Assembly: GCF_008831285.2 (NCBI RefSeq)
Contig: NC_045139.1
Coordinates: 19,422,892 to 19,486,891 of the forward strand
Source of the DNA: Nymphaea colorata
Lineage: Eukaryota; Streptophyta; Magnoliopsida; Nymphaeales; Nymphaeaceae
Reading direction: 5' to 3'
Length of the DNA stretch: 64,000 nucleotides
Both the position numbers and the translations under genes were made by a program. This document shows positions 49,588-61,730 of the stretch, one piece after another (position 1 is the stretch's first letter; every line of letters begins with the position of its first letter). A model generated the notes under the pieces. That model saw nothing but the letters and a program-made list of their open reading frames with translations. It was not told where the DNA came from and did not search any database.

Positions 49588-51600
49588 TTTCGGAGCTGCC
49601 GGCTTTACAATAACTCCAGCTTCTGCTATTCCATTCCTCCAAATGGCCAAAAACCCAGTATCTACAAAGAGAAAAACTCCCCAAAATAATAGATTTTGTG
49701 ATGGTACCTAATACCCCGACTCAGTATGGAAAATAAAGAATCAGAGAGAGAGAGAGAGAGAATGAGTGGAGGTTTCACAGGCAAAGGGTTTTAATAAGGG
49801 AAGGCAAGTGGAGATGGTACTCAGCGTCACGTTTCACTTGGCCGCTGTGCTGCACTATACGACGAAGGAAGACAGTGGTATTTTCGTGTTTTGCCTTTTC
49901 GTTAGTTGGATTTCGCCGAGTGGTGAACCACTTCGTTAGACGATCGATGGTCTCTCACCTTTGTTCTTTTTTCACCGTTTTCGCAACTGTTTGATGACAC
50001 CAAGTAACCGTTTGTCCCACGCTGGGATTATGGATAATGCGATCAAGTTGGGAGTTGGCTTGGCATCAGAGAATCTGCTTATCGGAATTTTCCGTTGCCT
50101 GTATCATCCTTTTGCTGTCGTTTGGAAGAACATAGAGTTCATATTGGCTGACAGCCTTACATACGTAAAACATAGAAAGTGAGAAAGAAGCGTAACTATT
50201 ACAGCACTACACCCTTATAAAAAATTAAGGTACTACCCTCTAACAATATATTGCGGTACACTTCCTAAATATAAATTTCAGCAAGCAAGTTTTCGACCAA
50301 ATTCAGAGCCCCATCGTAAAGTGTCTCCGAAAGAAAAGCCTGTGTTTGGGTCATACTCAATCTATGCTAAGATCCAATTTTTAGAATGCAGTACTATCCA
50401 ATCCGACTGAGAAAGGTGGTGGGCAATTGACCAAACGAGGATTTCCCACCTTTGAAGAGTAGTGAATGAAAGCTAGTTGAAAACTTGAATAGCAACAAAG
50501 GCTGAGAAACGTCAGCAAATGTGTATAATTACAGAAAAAGCTAGCGACCTAAGCTTTAGCTTATAAGGAAGATGCATCAAGAAAACGTTAAGTGGTTATT
50601 TGATTGCGGGGTAAAAACTTATTACAAACTTAATTCCCATGCATTTTGATTCTGGGAAACAAACATCAGAACAGGAATGGAACCAGAAATTTCTAACTAA
50701 GGGGCACTAGTAATAAATTTTAATTTTTTAAAGAGCATCAACATATGATAAGAAAAATTGTCCTAAGGTGTCAATATAAAAATAAGTAATTTTTTGTGGG
50801 TATGTATGGGCAACCCACACCTAGCCTACACCACTGCATAAGAACTTCTCTTATGCACATTTAGACATTTGGTTTCAAACCTCTTCGTTAGATATGTGGT
50901 CATGTCCATTTGAAAAACAAATTGAAGAACACTTGAGATCATTTCTAGAGTAACAATTTCAGGTTGGCGACTTTTACGCACAAACCCTTTTAGAAAGCTC
51001 GATTTGAGAGTAACAATGAGAATGAAGCGACAAATGGAGATTGGTTTAATCAACATTATCCAACGTAAGCAGTTTAAAATAACTTATCTCCACCCCAATT
51101 TTTACTCCGTTCCCATCTGTGCTCTCATCTCCATATTTCATGCTTCCTCCAGAAACAAGTGTGGCAAGAGGCATTCAAAGCTCGTTATAGATGCTGGGCC
51201 AGGCTACATGGCTAGCTACAAGACGGTGGGGCTTTTTTATGGGATGGTATGACAAGCTAGATCCTGTTATGGAAAAGCTTGAACATCGACGCCATGTATT
51301 TGTCACAAGCAGAAATGATGATGGCATTGGCACCTTTCATAGAGGCCCCATCGGTGGATACTTGGTTTGGTGCACCGAATTTGCATGCACTATCTTTTTT
51401 CCACATTCAAGAACTTAACCAGAATCGGGGAAATCTCCCTCTTGGGCCTTAGATTAATTTGGGGAGCGAGCTACGTACCTGGCTTTTGCTTGCCTGCCAT
51501 TTCTGGCTAAAAAAGTCATGGTGATGCTTAGATCTCTCTCTCTTTCTCTTTTGCCTGCCCTTTTTCTTCTTGCTACCTGGCCTCCTTTGGTCCCTCTGTC
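49588..51600. other. Intergenic region upstream of the DUF21 gene
   Basis: A (GA)n run at 49742-49760 lies in the likely leader of the minus-strand gene. A dispersed repeat copy is at 50672-50838. I see no gene between 49.9 and 51.6 kb. Confidence 0.5.
50672..50838 (+). repeat. Dispersed 'GGAGCCAGGATTT' repeat, copy 2
   Basis: Starts AGGAATGGAACCAGAAATTT and CTAAGGGGCAC, has an AT-rich core, and ends CCACACCTAGCCTACACCAC. Layout and termini match copy 1 at 18229-18420 but are more diverged. Confidence 0.45.
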
Positions 51601-51639
51601 GCGTCACTCCCCCCCGGTCTCTTTGGTCCCCTGGCCCTT

Positions 51640-52247
51640 CTTCTCGAGCCATTGCTTTTGTTTGGCTTCTTCTGACTGGCCATATCAACACTTTTGATCA
51701 CCTACAGCGCCTTGGCATCAGTTTGGCTAACCAGTGTCCCATATGTCTTGTTGCGACTGAGTCTCGGGTCCACCTTTTTACTTCTTGCCCTTTTTTCTCT
51801 AGTGTCCTTGCTTCTACTTGGCCTTTCCTTGTTAGTAATCTTTCAAACCCACCATCCATTCGTCTTTTCTTCCTCTTTTGTCCTTCCTCCACCTGACTGC
51901 TTCCTGGGGTCATGTCTGGAGGCCATGGCTCATTTCAGCTTGGTGGCGCATTTGGGTGGAGCGCAACAACAGGGTCTTCAGGGGCACATTCTCTTCACCA
52001 GATTCTGTGGCTCGTCTTGTGCAAGGGAATATCCAGTTCGCCATTCGGTTAAAGCGCCGCCGCCTGACTGCGGTTGGGTGACTGTGTCGTTTCGTCTTTC
52101 CTCTTCTCTCCTATTTTTCTGTGCATTGTATTGTTTATGTGTTCCTCCTGCTTGTGTTTTTTTGCGTAATTTTGTTCTTTGCGGATTGTTTTTGTATTTA
52201 GGGGACCTCTTGTCCTCAAATTTTGTTATATATTTCCATTTTATTGG

Positions 52248-52322
<75 letters not shown>
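51640..52322 (+). mobile_element. 5'-truncated LINE (non-LTR retrotransposon) 3' end
   Basis: The plus strand encodes the C-terminal zinc-binding region that follows plant LINE reverse transcriptases: FVWLLLTGHINTFDHLQRLG, then NQCPICLVATESRVHLFTSC (CxxC...HxxxxC). After a frame change comes WWRIWVERNNRVFRGTF (around 51930-51990). About 250 bases of 3' UTR follow. The copy ends in a (TA)n tract from 52249. The reverse transcriptase core and endonuclease are missing, so this is a dead 3' fragment. Where it starts, between about 51540 and 51640, I cannot fix. Confidence 0.8.
52249..52322. repeat. (TA)n tract of about 37 units at the LINE 3' end
   Basis: An uninterrupted TA run of 74 bases directly follows the LINE 3' UTR, where many LINEs carry an A-rich tail. 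Confidence 0.95.
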
Positions 52323-52325
<3 letters not shown>

Positions 52326-52904
52326 AGGTTTTTGAACGGAGAAAAAAGTGGAACAAGATGTCAGATATGATTGATTCAACACGATACCCATCTCATTTAC
52401 AATTTATGGTTGTCAGTTCCTTGCCTGTGTATGATTAAGAAACATTCACGGGGTAGGCCCACAAACCCCGGCCCACAAAATAGTCTACACTAAGTGTTAG
52501 GCACCAAAAGATTTGGAAGTTAAAGCACAATATTACTAGGAATGAGGGATTAACGAACGCTTGGGGATGTACCTTACTACTGTCAAACCCGGTACAGTGC
52601 CCAAGCTGAAAGACTTTTACCAACCGAAAGCCTCCAAAAAAATAGCTAGTTCTGCTAGAGCTTTCCAAAAGAATTAAAAAATAAAACAGCAAAGTTGGCG
52701 TCACCTGTGGGAGTTTCTGACAACAAAAGGTAGGCCTTTCCATCTCCATCTGTATTATTTTGTACCTTCACTTCTTTTAATAAGGGTTTGAGAGGCCCTA
52801 ACTCTAGCGAGTTTGCATCTCAATCTGCACAGTGGAATACTGTCACATTCTTTCACACGCACACATGCAACACACACAACACAGAAAAAGGGTGCAACAA
52901 CAAG

Positions 52905-53100
52905 GGGTTGGAGTCAGTAATTTTTTATCATAAGAGCCAAAACTATAGTTTTGAAATTTTAACAGAGGTCAAAATAAAAAATTTCAAATTTTGTATATAT
53001 ATTAAACTAAAATTTTGTAGATTTACATATAAATTTTTAAAGTTTTTAAAATCGAAAGGAGGCCAAGACCCCTACCAGCCCCCCTTCCCTTCGCCCCTGA
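52905..53100 (+). repeat. Dispersed 'GGAGCCAGGATTT' repeat, copy 3
   Basis: Contains TTTTTATCATAAGAGCC, an AT-rich core with TTTGTATATATATTAAA, and ends GGAGGCCAAGACCCCTACCA then CCCTTCGCCCC. The layout matches copy 1; the left boundary is uncertain. Confidence 0.4.
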
Positions 53101-55261
53101 CCGCAACCTTTATCCTGAAAGGTCGCATGACTTCACCCTCAGCCTTTAACCTGTAACACTAACAGGCTCACCAGAATCAGGGTGTACGGGAGAGAGAGAG
53201 AGAGAAACAGAAAGAGTGAGAGACAGGATCCATTAGAAAGTGTTTTCCATAAACTTCTCCAGGTCCTCACAAAACATGATTCTGCCTTTTTTTATTGACA
53301 TTGATTATTAGAATTTTCTCATGGTCACTAATTAATAAATCTATGTACTTCAAAGTCGCTTTCCACTTTTGTTGAGGAGAAAATTGAACGGCTTTACCTT
53401 CACCTAAACTTGATAATGGAGAATACATGGTTCTTATCATCGACTTGATCCACTGCTTATTCAAGTAAACAGAAGAGGATAAACAACATCTCGTAGATTA
53501 AGCAAAATAAAACAAAAGAACTTCCTAGTGTGCTTTCTTCAGGTGCTTAACTGGGGTCAGCAAAAGCAAGTCCTTCCCATTTGCCTAATTGCAGACACAT
53601 CCCGTCTGTTTCGAGTAATCAGACATTGTAAGTGGAATTAAACTGTTGATTGATCGTAGGATTAAACCATTGCATAATTTTTTTTTTCTCGAAAAGTCTT
53701 TTAAAATGTTTATCTTAATATTTTCTAATCATCAGAAAATTCCACAAAAGGGTGGCATTCACATGAACCTAACTTTTGCCTCTACCAAGGTATAGAATCA
53801 CATCCCAAGACCAAACATGGTGACTTATATATAAGTAAAGAGACAGAAAGGCTCCCCATTCTTCCTGTCTCTAAGGTCCTAAACTGCATGAGCCTTAATT
53901 ATGACAGTAGTGTATTTTTTAAAAAAGGTACTTTGTTTCACCACTTAATACTCAAAAGTATAGCACGCATGACCTGTCTTTTTAAAGGCCTCTAACACGA
54001 CCAACCAGCTATGTTATATTTATCAAACTAAAATAGTTCAACCATTTAAGTTTGCTCATTTCATAAATGTTTTTATGAGAAAAGGTCGAAACTCACAACT
54101 TTGGCGCACTTAAGATTTTCGTTTTTCGATATTTGATACCTAAAAAACTGACTCTCTCTCTCTCTCTCTCTCTGACTCTCTCAACTGGTTGGACTTGGGT
54201 CGTGGTCCAATTGGCTTTCCAACCCAAAACTTTTCTCATCTCACATCTCCGGTATCGAATGAAGCTCCCACTACAAAACAAAAATAGGCTCAAAAGATGC
54301 TTCCACCATTTGAGCATCCAACGTGCGGAATAGAAACCGGACGCACTCAAGGGCTCTACCTATCAGAATAATTTTCATTAGAGATCCAGAACTTGGTCAA
54401 AATTCCAATAAGGGCCATCAGAACTTTTCAGGGAAACCCGGCTTGTTTGCTGCCAATTGTCACAAGGTTGCTTTCTTGACGGCCCACTGACTCAAGCTAA
54501 AATACAGCGTGCTCAATATGAGCCTATATCAGCCTGAATCTGTCAGTGACCCTTTATAATATCAGTTGATTTTCAGCTAGAATTGAAAAAACGGACCAAT
54601 ATCAGTCCCTTCTATATTATTATAGTTGTTCTTTAAAACGTACAATGCCATTTTCTTTACAAAAATCAGACAGTCAGTATTCAAAACTTCAGATGATTCA
54701 AAACGACTTTAACTGGAAGTCCTATTTATTAGCAAACAATAGTAAAAATCTGAACTCACAGGAAAATTCAAAAATATGAGTATGGAATATTCCCAGGCCA
54801 GTGGAGAGAAATATGGGCATCATTCATATTTGCCAGAAAACGAATCTAAGGCCCGACCCAGTGTCCGCACTTAAGGAACTCATCTCGCTCCACCCTCGAC
54901 AGATTAAGGTAGGTCCGGTTCCTGAACCCGGTTCCTGAAACCATAATCCAACTATGAGTTGTAGACAAAACCTGGAATCAGGTTCTTATAAGAAAGCCTA
55001 AATACAAACGCAACACAACGTAAATAAACATTGACATAGTAAAAGACTTAACAGACTGTTTAGCAACAGTAACAATTCACATGAACCTACTAAAGAAAAG
55101 GAAACAAATTCCTAGAACACCATTACAAGTGTTCCAAGAATCTATTCTATTTTTTGAGCAGGAGACAGCAAAATATGTTACCTTTGACAAACAACTTTTA
55201 GAGGCTATTGGATTGGTGGAACACGATCCATCCTTGGGTCTTGAGACTCATGTAGGACACG

Positions 55262-55440
55262 AAGCAGTAGCATAGCTACATATAGGCTGGCGTAGGCAAG
55301 CAACAAAATTTTTATTTATGTTACATGTTTTTACATAGATTTTTTACAATTATTTACTTGTTTATATATGTTGTGCCCCTTTAGAAATGAGAATTTCTAT
55401 ACCACAGCCAAAAATTTATGGCTCCGCCAGTGTTCTCAAC
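55262..55440 (-). repeat. Dispersed 'GGAGCCAGGATTT' repeat, copy 4
   Basis: On the minus strand it starts GGCGGAGCCATAAATTTTTG, contains AAAGGGGCACAAC, and ends near CTACGCCAGCCTATATGTAG. The same family as copy 1, in inverse orientation. Confidence 0.5.
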
Positions 55441-58400
55441 CAAATGAACTAAATCCATGAGAAATGGGATTCCCTATAACCAAATATTTGCACTAAGATC
55501 ATATCGGAACCAATTAAAACCCTGAAATTCAGAACCTATGAGCAGCAGTAAGCATTAAGTGGACCGACTTATAGCACAAATCGCGAATCTTACTGTGTCC
55601 ACAAAAAGGAGTCTCCATGACCTGTTGACAACAACTTTTCACCTAATGTAATCCTACAAGATCTTCTCATACAGTAACCAAACCTCATAAATGGTAATGC
55701 CAATAGTTAGTGCAACAATAACCGAGAAATTGCATCTCCTCTAAAGCTTAACGAAGACTGCTCTGTTGCATGGGTTAAGGGGTTGAATTATAGTTAAGGG
55801 GCATGTTGCATATTTTTATACTGAGAAATATGCATTAGGACTACACAGTTCTGGTTGGATGTCTATATTCTTAAACTTCATCCCTACTGAAGCTGGGTGT
55901 GAGTTGAAATTTTTCCTACATAGATCAGAACATTTCTTGCCTATAAAGGGGTGTTTGTTCGCGGACCAGATCAGGCATTTAATGCATACTTAACCTGCTA
56001 AAAGTTATAGTGATATCCCACTTTAGGCCAGATATAAAAAAGAAAGACCATATATATCAGTCCAGATTTTTGTTGTAAGGAGAGGCCTAATTTCTTTCTT
56101 AATATATTTAAGTGCACTTCGAGTAGTTCCTCCTAGTTATTGAATTGCTGTTTAGTAAATTTCCCATAAGCTTCATTTTCAAGTGAGTGGGAGGGAATCC
56201 CACCAACAGGTGAAAGGCTGAAGCCCCCACCCACCACACCCCCCGGGGCCTAGAGCTACATCGGGACTTAAGTAAAGTTACGGTTAGTTCCTTCAACTCG
56301 AGAATAGCTTTGCCACATTCCCAAGCATCTCATTAATGGCTAACTGAAGAGCTGGTAGATGGACTTGGAGAGTAAAATATAACGTATGATACAAGAAAAT
56401 CAAAGCTATGACACCATCCTACTAATTATATTCATTATATGAAGACTTGGCATCATAAATATGTGGATACGTTCTTGGGTGCAGTCATATAACATACCTT
56501 TTGACATCAGAGCACGGTTACTGAAGCACGCGCAGAGAACCTGTGGAATGCTTTCTCACCAGAAAAATTACACGTAAACAGATAGAGAATTTGCCATAAC
56601 TGAACATGTGATTCATTGTTCCAAAGCAAAATGCCAAAACAAGGAGCACTGGCAAAATCTGAGGCCACATTTTTACCAGAACAGGTAAGCCTGTTCATTA
56701 TCGTGTAAAAGTAGTCTCTTCATTCTCACATAAAGCAAGAGTCTTGCTTCACTTTTCTGGGATCGAAGTTCTTATACAAGACAGAGACAGAGAGTACTTT
56801 TCCCGATCAGTGACAAAAATTTACTCGTGCAAATTCTCAAATCTTCCGTTATGAAAACAAATTATACTACTTTCTTAGGGGCTTGATTGCTACTATGATC
56901 GACACATGCATACCCAAGATCATAGCATGTGCATAGATCTAGATATAATGTAAGACAGCTGGTCGCTTAGGGCCTGACCATGAGGGTATTTTCTCCTGTA
57001 TAACCATATCAGAAACCTTTCAACGTAAAGTTCAATAAATTGAACAAGCTACAGAACCCGTATAACGCTTCTTCACCTGAAAAAGTTGGTCATTTATTCT
57101 CACACCAGGAAGTTGTCAGGAGACTCAGGACCCTTCAAGCATATATTTTACTTTCCCAATGCACATACTAAAGAAGGATATTTCAGATAATGGCTTTAGA
57201 AGTTAATTTATATCAGTATTTCCTTTTGAACGAACAAATAATACTACTTTCAAGGGCTCTGTGACAAAAATAATTAATATATGCAACGTCACGAGGGCAA
57301 GCATTTAGCTATAACGCCGTGGCTGGACCACTAGTCTTCTCCGAAGTCTTTTTCCAAAATGGTCTTGCCATCGTCAGAGCAAATTGGACGTGCCCTAGTG
57401 CCGTGCCACCCAAAATATATATATATATAGCGCCATGAATAGAGAAGTGATCATTTACCGTCCAAGTGTTCGCAGTTCTTTTGGAAATATATGCGTTTCT
57501 TTTTTCCAATAAGCCAATGAACCCTTACCTAACTATCTTGACAATCTCTATCTACAGTAATGTAACCCAAAAGAGATCATTTGACTTAAAATAATTTATC
57601 TTGTTGAAGCATGCGGCAGATAAATGGCTATGGTCAAGAAGATTACTATTTGTCCCTCAGCACGTTGAAAAGGACGAAAGCAAAGATCATGATGGTCTTT
57701 TTTTATTTTTTTCAAGTGTGATTGCTAAAGATCCTTGACGTAATTTTTTCTTTTAGTGCAAGCATAACCTTTGAGCCTCAAAGTGCTTCAATATAATTGC
57801 TTTAGTTTATTTAAGTCAAGCCCCAAAACTGACTATAATGGATTTCTAGGCACGACCTTTTCTTCTCCTTGCACTGGCTGAAGCAGGTCGGGGGAATTAA
57901 CTCGATCACCTTTACAACGGTCTCATGTTGGCTGTGGTGCATAGTTTCATGTTATACTTATTTTTCTGTGTTAGGCCTCTCGGTGTCCCTCACTTTCGCC
58001 TACTAGCAAAGTTATACCACTGCTTAGACCATATATATGAGGGTACCTACCTCTCGGGGATTAAAGTTTGGACCGCCTTTAACTGGAAGGGTTTAAGCCA
58101 TCCCACTTCGCCGTGTTTCTAGAGGCCTTTTTCCGCTGAAAGCGGGCTGCAGAATTCCCCAATTCATTTACTAAAAAAGGAATATAAAAATGGAACAAAT
58201 AACAGCAAAATCAAGAAACTAACAGATAGTTAAGCCATCCCAACCTCCTGCCCCAAGAGCAGGGCAATTACCTCACAGATAAAATCCCGACCACTAGATT
58301 CCCGTAGCAGATCGAGCTTTGAAGCAGGGGCGAAGGCCGAGGCCGGTGTGGATACCGTGTGGGCAGTTGATCAAACTAACCCACAAGTACTTATTTTTAT

Positions 58401-58595
58401 GTTGACAACTCTGAAAAAATTTTCTCACTTACATGTCAATGCCCCTAAAAGATTTGAAATGTATTACTAGTGACCCTTAACCAAAAATTTTTAGCATCGT
58501 CCCTACTTTGAAGCTCACCGAACCAACCAACCGAACTTAAGCAGCCCCTAAACCAATGCTTCCGTTTCCATCTAACATTATTGGATCTGACAAAG

Positions 58596-59108
58596 ATGGA
58601 ATGCGCACCGACAGAGGTAGATCGACCAGGAATTCAAAATGGCATTATATGGAAAGCTCCAAACTTCTTGTTGCTTCACCACCACCGTTTGCTGAATATT
58701 CCTGTTAAACCAAAACAGCCAGCTTATGCTCTATATCCTGCAACCATTCCAGAAACTATTTCGATCAACCAGCCAGTTGGACCCTTTGTGCTACCTGAGA
58801 GGGCTGAAACACAATTGTTCTTCACCACATATGTGACTACGAAGTACGAAGCCCTCGTTGTCACCAGTGAGAAGGGGTTAAATGGTTTGGGTGTAAGTGC
58901 AAGACCAAATCGAGTCCCAACTGGCAGCGAAAATCAGATTTCTTCTAACCAAATTCAGGTGCACGAAAATGTGGGATTTTCTCCCGACCAATTTCGAGTC
59001 AAGTGGTCAGATCGGGCCGTGTGTTTCGTTGATTGTCGGTTTCACCAAGCCATGGACGCGTTCCACTATTCCATAGGAAGGCGATCTCTATTGAGTAAAT
59101 CAAGCTGA
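58596..59108 (+). CDS. Unrecognised open frame, 170 residues
   Basis: An ATG-started frame (MECAPTEVDRPGIQNG...) of 170 codons ending SSS-stop after LLSKS. I recognise no family, signal peptide, membrane segment or low-complexity bias. Its length is more than expected by chance in DNA of this composition, but no splice partner or promoter is evident, and a possible LTR remnant lies just to the right. It could be part of a degraded mobile element or chance. Confidence 0.2.
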   Translation: MECAPTEVDRPGIQNGIIWKAPNFLLLHHHRLLNIPVKPKQPAYALYPATIPETISINQPVGPFVLPERAETQLFFTTYVTTKYEALVVTSEKGLNGLGVSARPNRVPTGSENQISSNQIQVHENVGFSPDQFRVKWSDRAVCFVDCRFHQAMDAFHYSIGRRSLLSKSS

Positions 59109-60534
59109 ATTGTGGAACTCGTCTCTATTCTAGGATTACATTTATTCTTATTATTGTTACTGCTGCTGCTGTTGTTATTGCTGCTCCACAAAACTGTCTT
59201 CACCAACAATGTTCTAAAAGCAGTATCTGAAATTTTGATGGTTCTATCTTGCTGTTAGGACTAAATGGGTCGATTAATTCATTCCAAGTTTGAACTCAAA
59301 TGGGCAAGAAAAAAAAACACACATTTCTAGATAAGGTAGTCAACACATGTAATAAGATCCGATCATCTATGAGGATCATACACAGAAAAGGAGAAATCTC
59401 AACTGGCGCCTAAATCTAGTTGTTAGTTAGAAATCAGGTATCGATCAGAGCATCTGAGATAAGGCTGTAAAATGCTCAAGTTCTATTATATCTCTAATAC
59501 CATCCAACACCTCATTTCTGGACATGAATCATCACAGTACGCCCGCAACGGCTACTGGTGTTGGATTTGCTTTTCTAATCAGATTTTGATTTGGCTCGAG
59601 ACTGCATTTTATTAATCAGTCAACCTACACTTTCAGGACTCCGTATATAGCCACCCGATAAGTGAGTGCGCAAAGCATGCGTAAAATCCCACGGTCTGAG
59701 GAGGTAACCACTTCTTTTTCTTTTCTTCTATTGAAAACACTCTCGGCTGAACAGATTTATACCAGATCAACTACGTGGATGGAAACTGAGAATTCCTGTT
59801 TCCATTATTGCACGTCACCATATCTTGTTTCCTTCAATTAATCGCCTCCTTCGTGTTGCTTGCCATGTCTGACTCTGAGATGAAATCCTCTGCTTTTATT
59901 CTAGCAATTCACCATGCCTTGTCCATCCATAGGACCATAACCTCTCTTCAACTACATTCCTTGCGAGTCATCTTTAATATAAACCAACAAGAAATAATGA
60001 GATTCTATCCTACGAATGTCATGCCATTGAAAGAACGGAAGAATCCCAACCTAGGTTCGGAAACGCTTGCTTCACAGGAAGATACATGTGTAGACATCAA
60101 AAGCTGGGGCCGAGTGAGGCAGCCCAAAGAACAGAAAGTGGAACTGCAACTGCATGCTCACGCTGATCACATTATTAAACTGTTCTTTCTGTCGATCTCG
60201 ACCTCATCAAAACTTTATATCGACTTGCATCTTCCTTGACGGTTCACATAGAACTTCTAGATTTGACAAGATTTTTCATACAACTCTCGATGTTTGAGAT
60301 AACTGAAAACGACCTTTAATTTTATAACATTGCTACATAATAAAACTGATAGACGCAGACTTACCATAAAAGAAACAAAAACTGAACTGCAAATAATTAA
60401 CTTCGCACTAGCCTTGCTTGGAACAATCAAGAAGTTTATGGAAAATAATGATCATGAGTAAAACTTATTTTGAGATTACTTGATCACTCCCTGAACTGAG
60501 TTAATAATTAGGGCTGCATTGACAAAATGAATTA

Positions 60535-60797
60535 AGGTGTTTGATTATTTTAAATTTAAGACCCATGGATCTAATGTGGTATCCTTTTGTTGATGTGGTA
60601 AAAATTCCACTGCAAAATCCATAGTTCATCAAAGTAAGGATCAGTCCGTAGTTCATCAAAGTAAGGATCTTAAATCTGACCTAAAATCTGCACTTGAAAT
60701 GCTTAGTTTACCTAAAAACATCTTATTTATTTTCATAATGGAGAGGGTTTTATCTCCAATCCTGATGATTTAAAATCAGAGGCAATCAAACGTCCCC
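60535..60797. mobile_element. MITE-like element, about 263 bp
   Basis: The left end GGTGTTTGATTATTTTAAAT and the inverted right end GGGGACGTTTGATTGCCTCT share GTTTGATT-type termini. The body contains a short internal duplication of AGTTCATCAAAGTAAGGATC at about 60622 and 60649. No coding capacity. Confidence 0.45.
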
Positions 60798-61280
60798 CAT
60801 ACTAGTGCTCTTAATAACTATTGTAAACTTAGGAGCCTTCTTGAAATTTTCCTACTTACCAAACAAAAGCAAAAACTTCTTTTGTCTGTCAGGAACTAAT
60901 GGTCATAAATAAATTTTCGGCATGGTTTTGCTCTAAATTTTATTCATGATACCGTGCTCCGAAGCATTAATGATACGGCGGTATTGGTACTAGTATTGGA
61001 ATGTTGGTATGACAATGGTATGTTTGGATCGGTTTCAAGTCAGAATTGATCCAAACTAAAGCTAGGCATCTGGTCGGCCTGAGTTAGCCTCAAGCTCGAC
61101 AAAGTCAGGCTCGGTCTGGCACGAAGCCCTTGCTAGCAACCCAAGCTCAACCCACTTAGTTATTGGGCCGCGCCCAACCGTCAATTTTATGTCCGTCAAG
61201 TATTTAGTTTGATGTCCACCCATATTTGAAACTCTTACCATTTCACAGGTTAATATACACGTTAATATCTCATAAACCTT

Positions 61281-61494
61281 TAGGTTGTATTTGTTTCACC
61301 ATGGATCTGAGATTCATGGTAATATGAGATTCAAATGATCTTATATCTATAAATTTAAAGTGGGACCCCCTCCTCATCCAACCTTAAATTCATGGTTTTT
61401 AACATGTTGCAGGTATTTAAAACCTAGGTCGAGAATCTCCCAAAACACACATTTTAATAAAGCTTTAGATCTTAGCTATCAAACACAACCTTAG
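61281..61494. mobile_element. MITE-like element, 214 bp
   Basis: The left end TAGGTTGTATTTG and the inverted right end TAAGGTTGTGTTTG form imperfect terminal inverted repeats. The right-end sequence GCTATCAAACACAACCTTA also occurs at about 31290-31310, so the family has at least one other member in this window. No clear target duplication. Confidence 0.5.
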
Positions 61495-61575
61495 TGACGT
61501 GTCAAGTGTTTCTAAGGGTAAAGTTTTTAAGGGAGTCATCAACGCTGCATCAAGAGTTTCTAAGTGAACCAATTG

Positions 61576-61576
<1 letters not shown>

Positions 61577-61626
<50 letters not shown>
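61577..61626. repeat. (TA)n microsatellite
   Basis: About 25 TA units without interruption, followed by an A-rich stretch. Confidence 0.95.
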
Positions 61627-61629
<3 letters not shown>

Positions 61630-61678
61630 ACAGAAAAAGAGAGAACAAAATAAAAATATGGAGTGATGAGTTCTAAAT

Positions 61679-61730
61679 ATGTATATATCAGACCGAGTTC
61701 GGACATGTATATATCAGACCGAGTTCGGAC
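61679..61730. repeat. Perfect 26-bp tandem duplication
   Basis: A 26-base unit starting ATGTATATATCAGACCGAG occurs at 61679-61704 and again at 61705-61730 without a mismatch. Confidence 0.95.

Larger units (their letters stand above)
52323..58595. other. Intergenic region, repeats only
   Basis: Dispersed repeat copies lie at about 52905-53100 and 55262-55440. Short (GA)n and (CT)n tracts are at 53190-53208 and 54151-54172. A short TA tract lies near 57416-57429. Otherwise I see no gene or clear mobile element. Confidence 0.5.

Noticed and set aside
51191..51418. Plus-strand frame of 75 codons just upstream of the LINE remnant
   Set aside because: I looked for reverse transcriptase or RNase H motifs belonging to the LINE and found none, so it was not added to the element.
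59865..60239. ATG-started frame of 124 codons
   Set aside because: No recognisable domain, no splice partner, and length not clearly above chance; the region is flanked by repeats.
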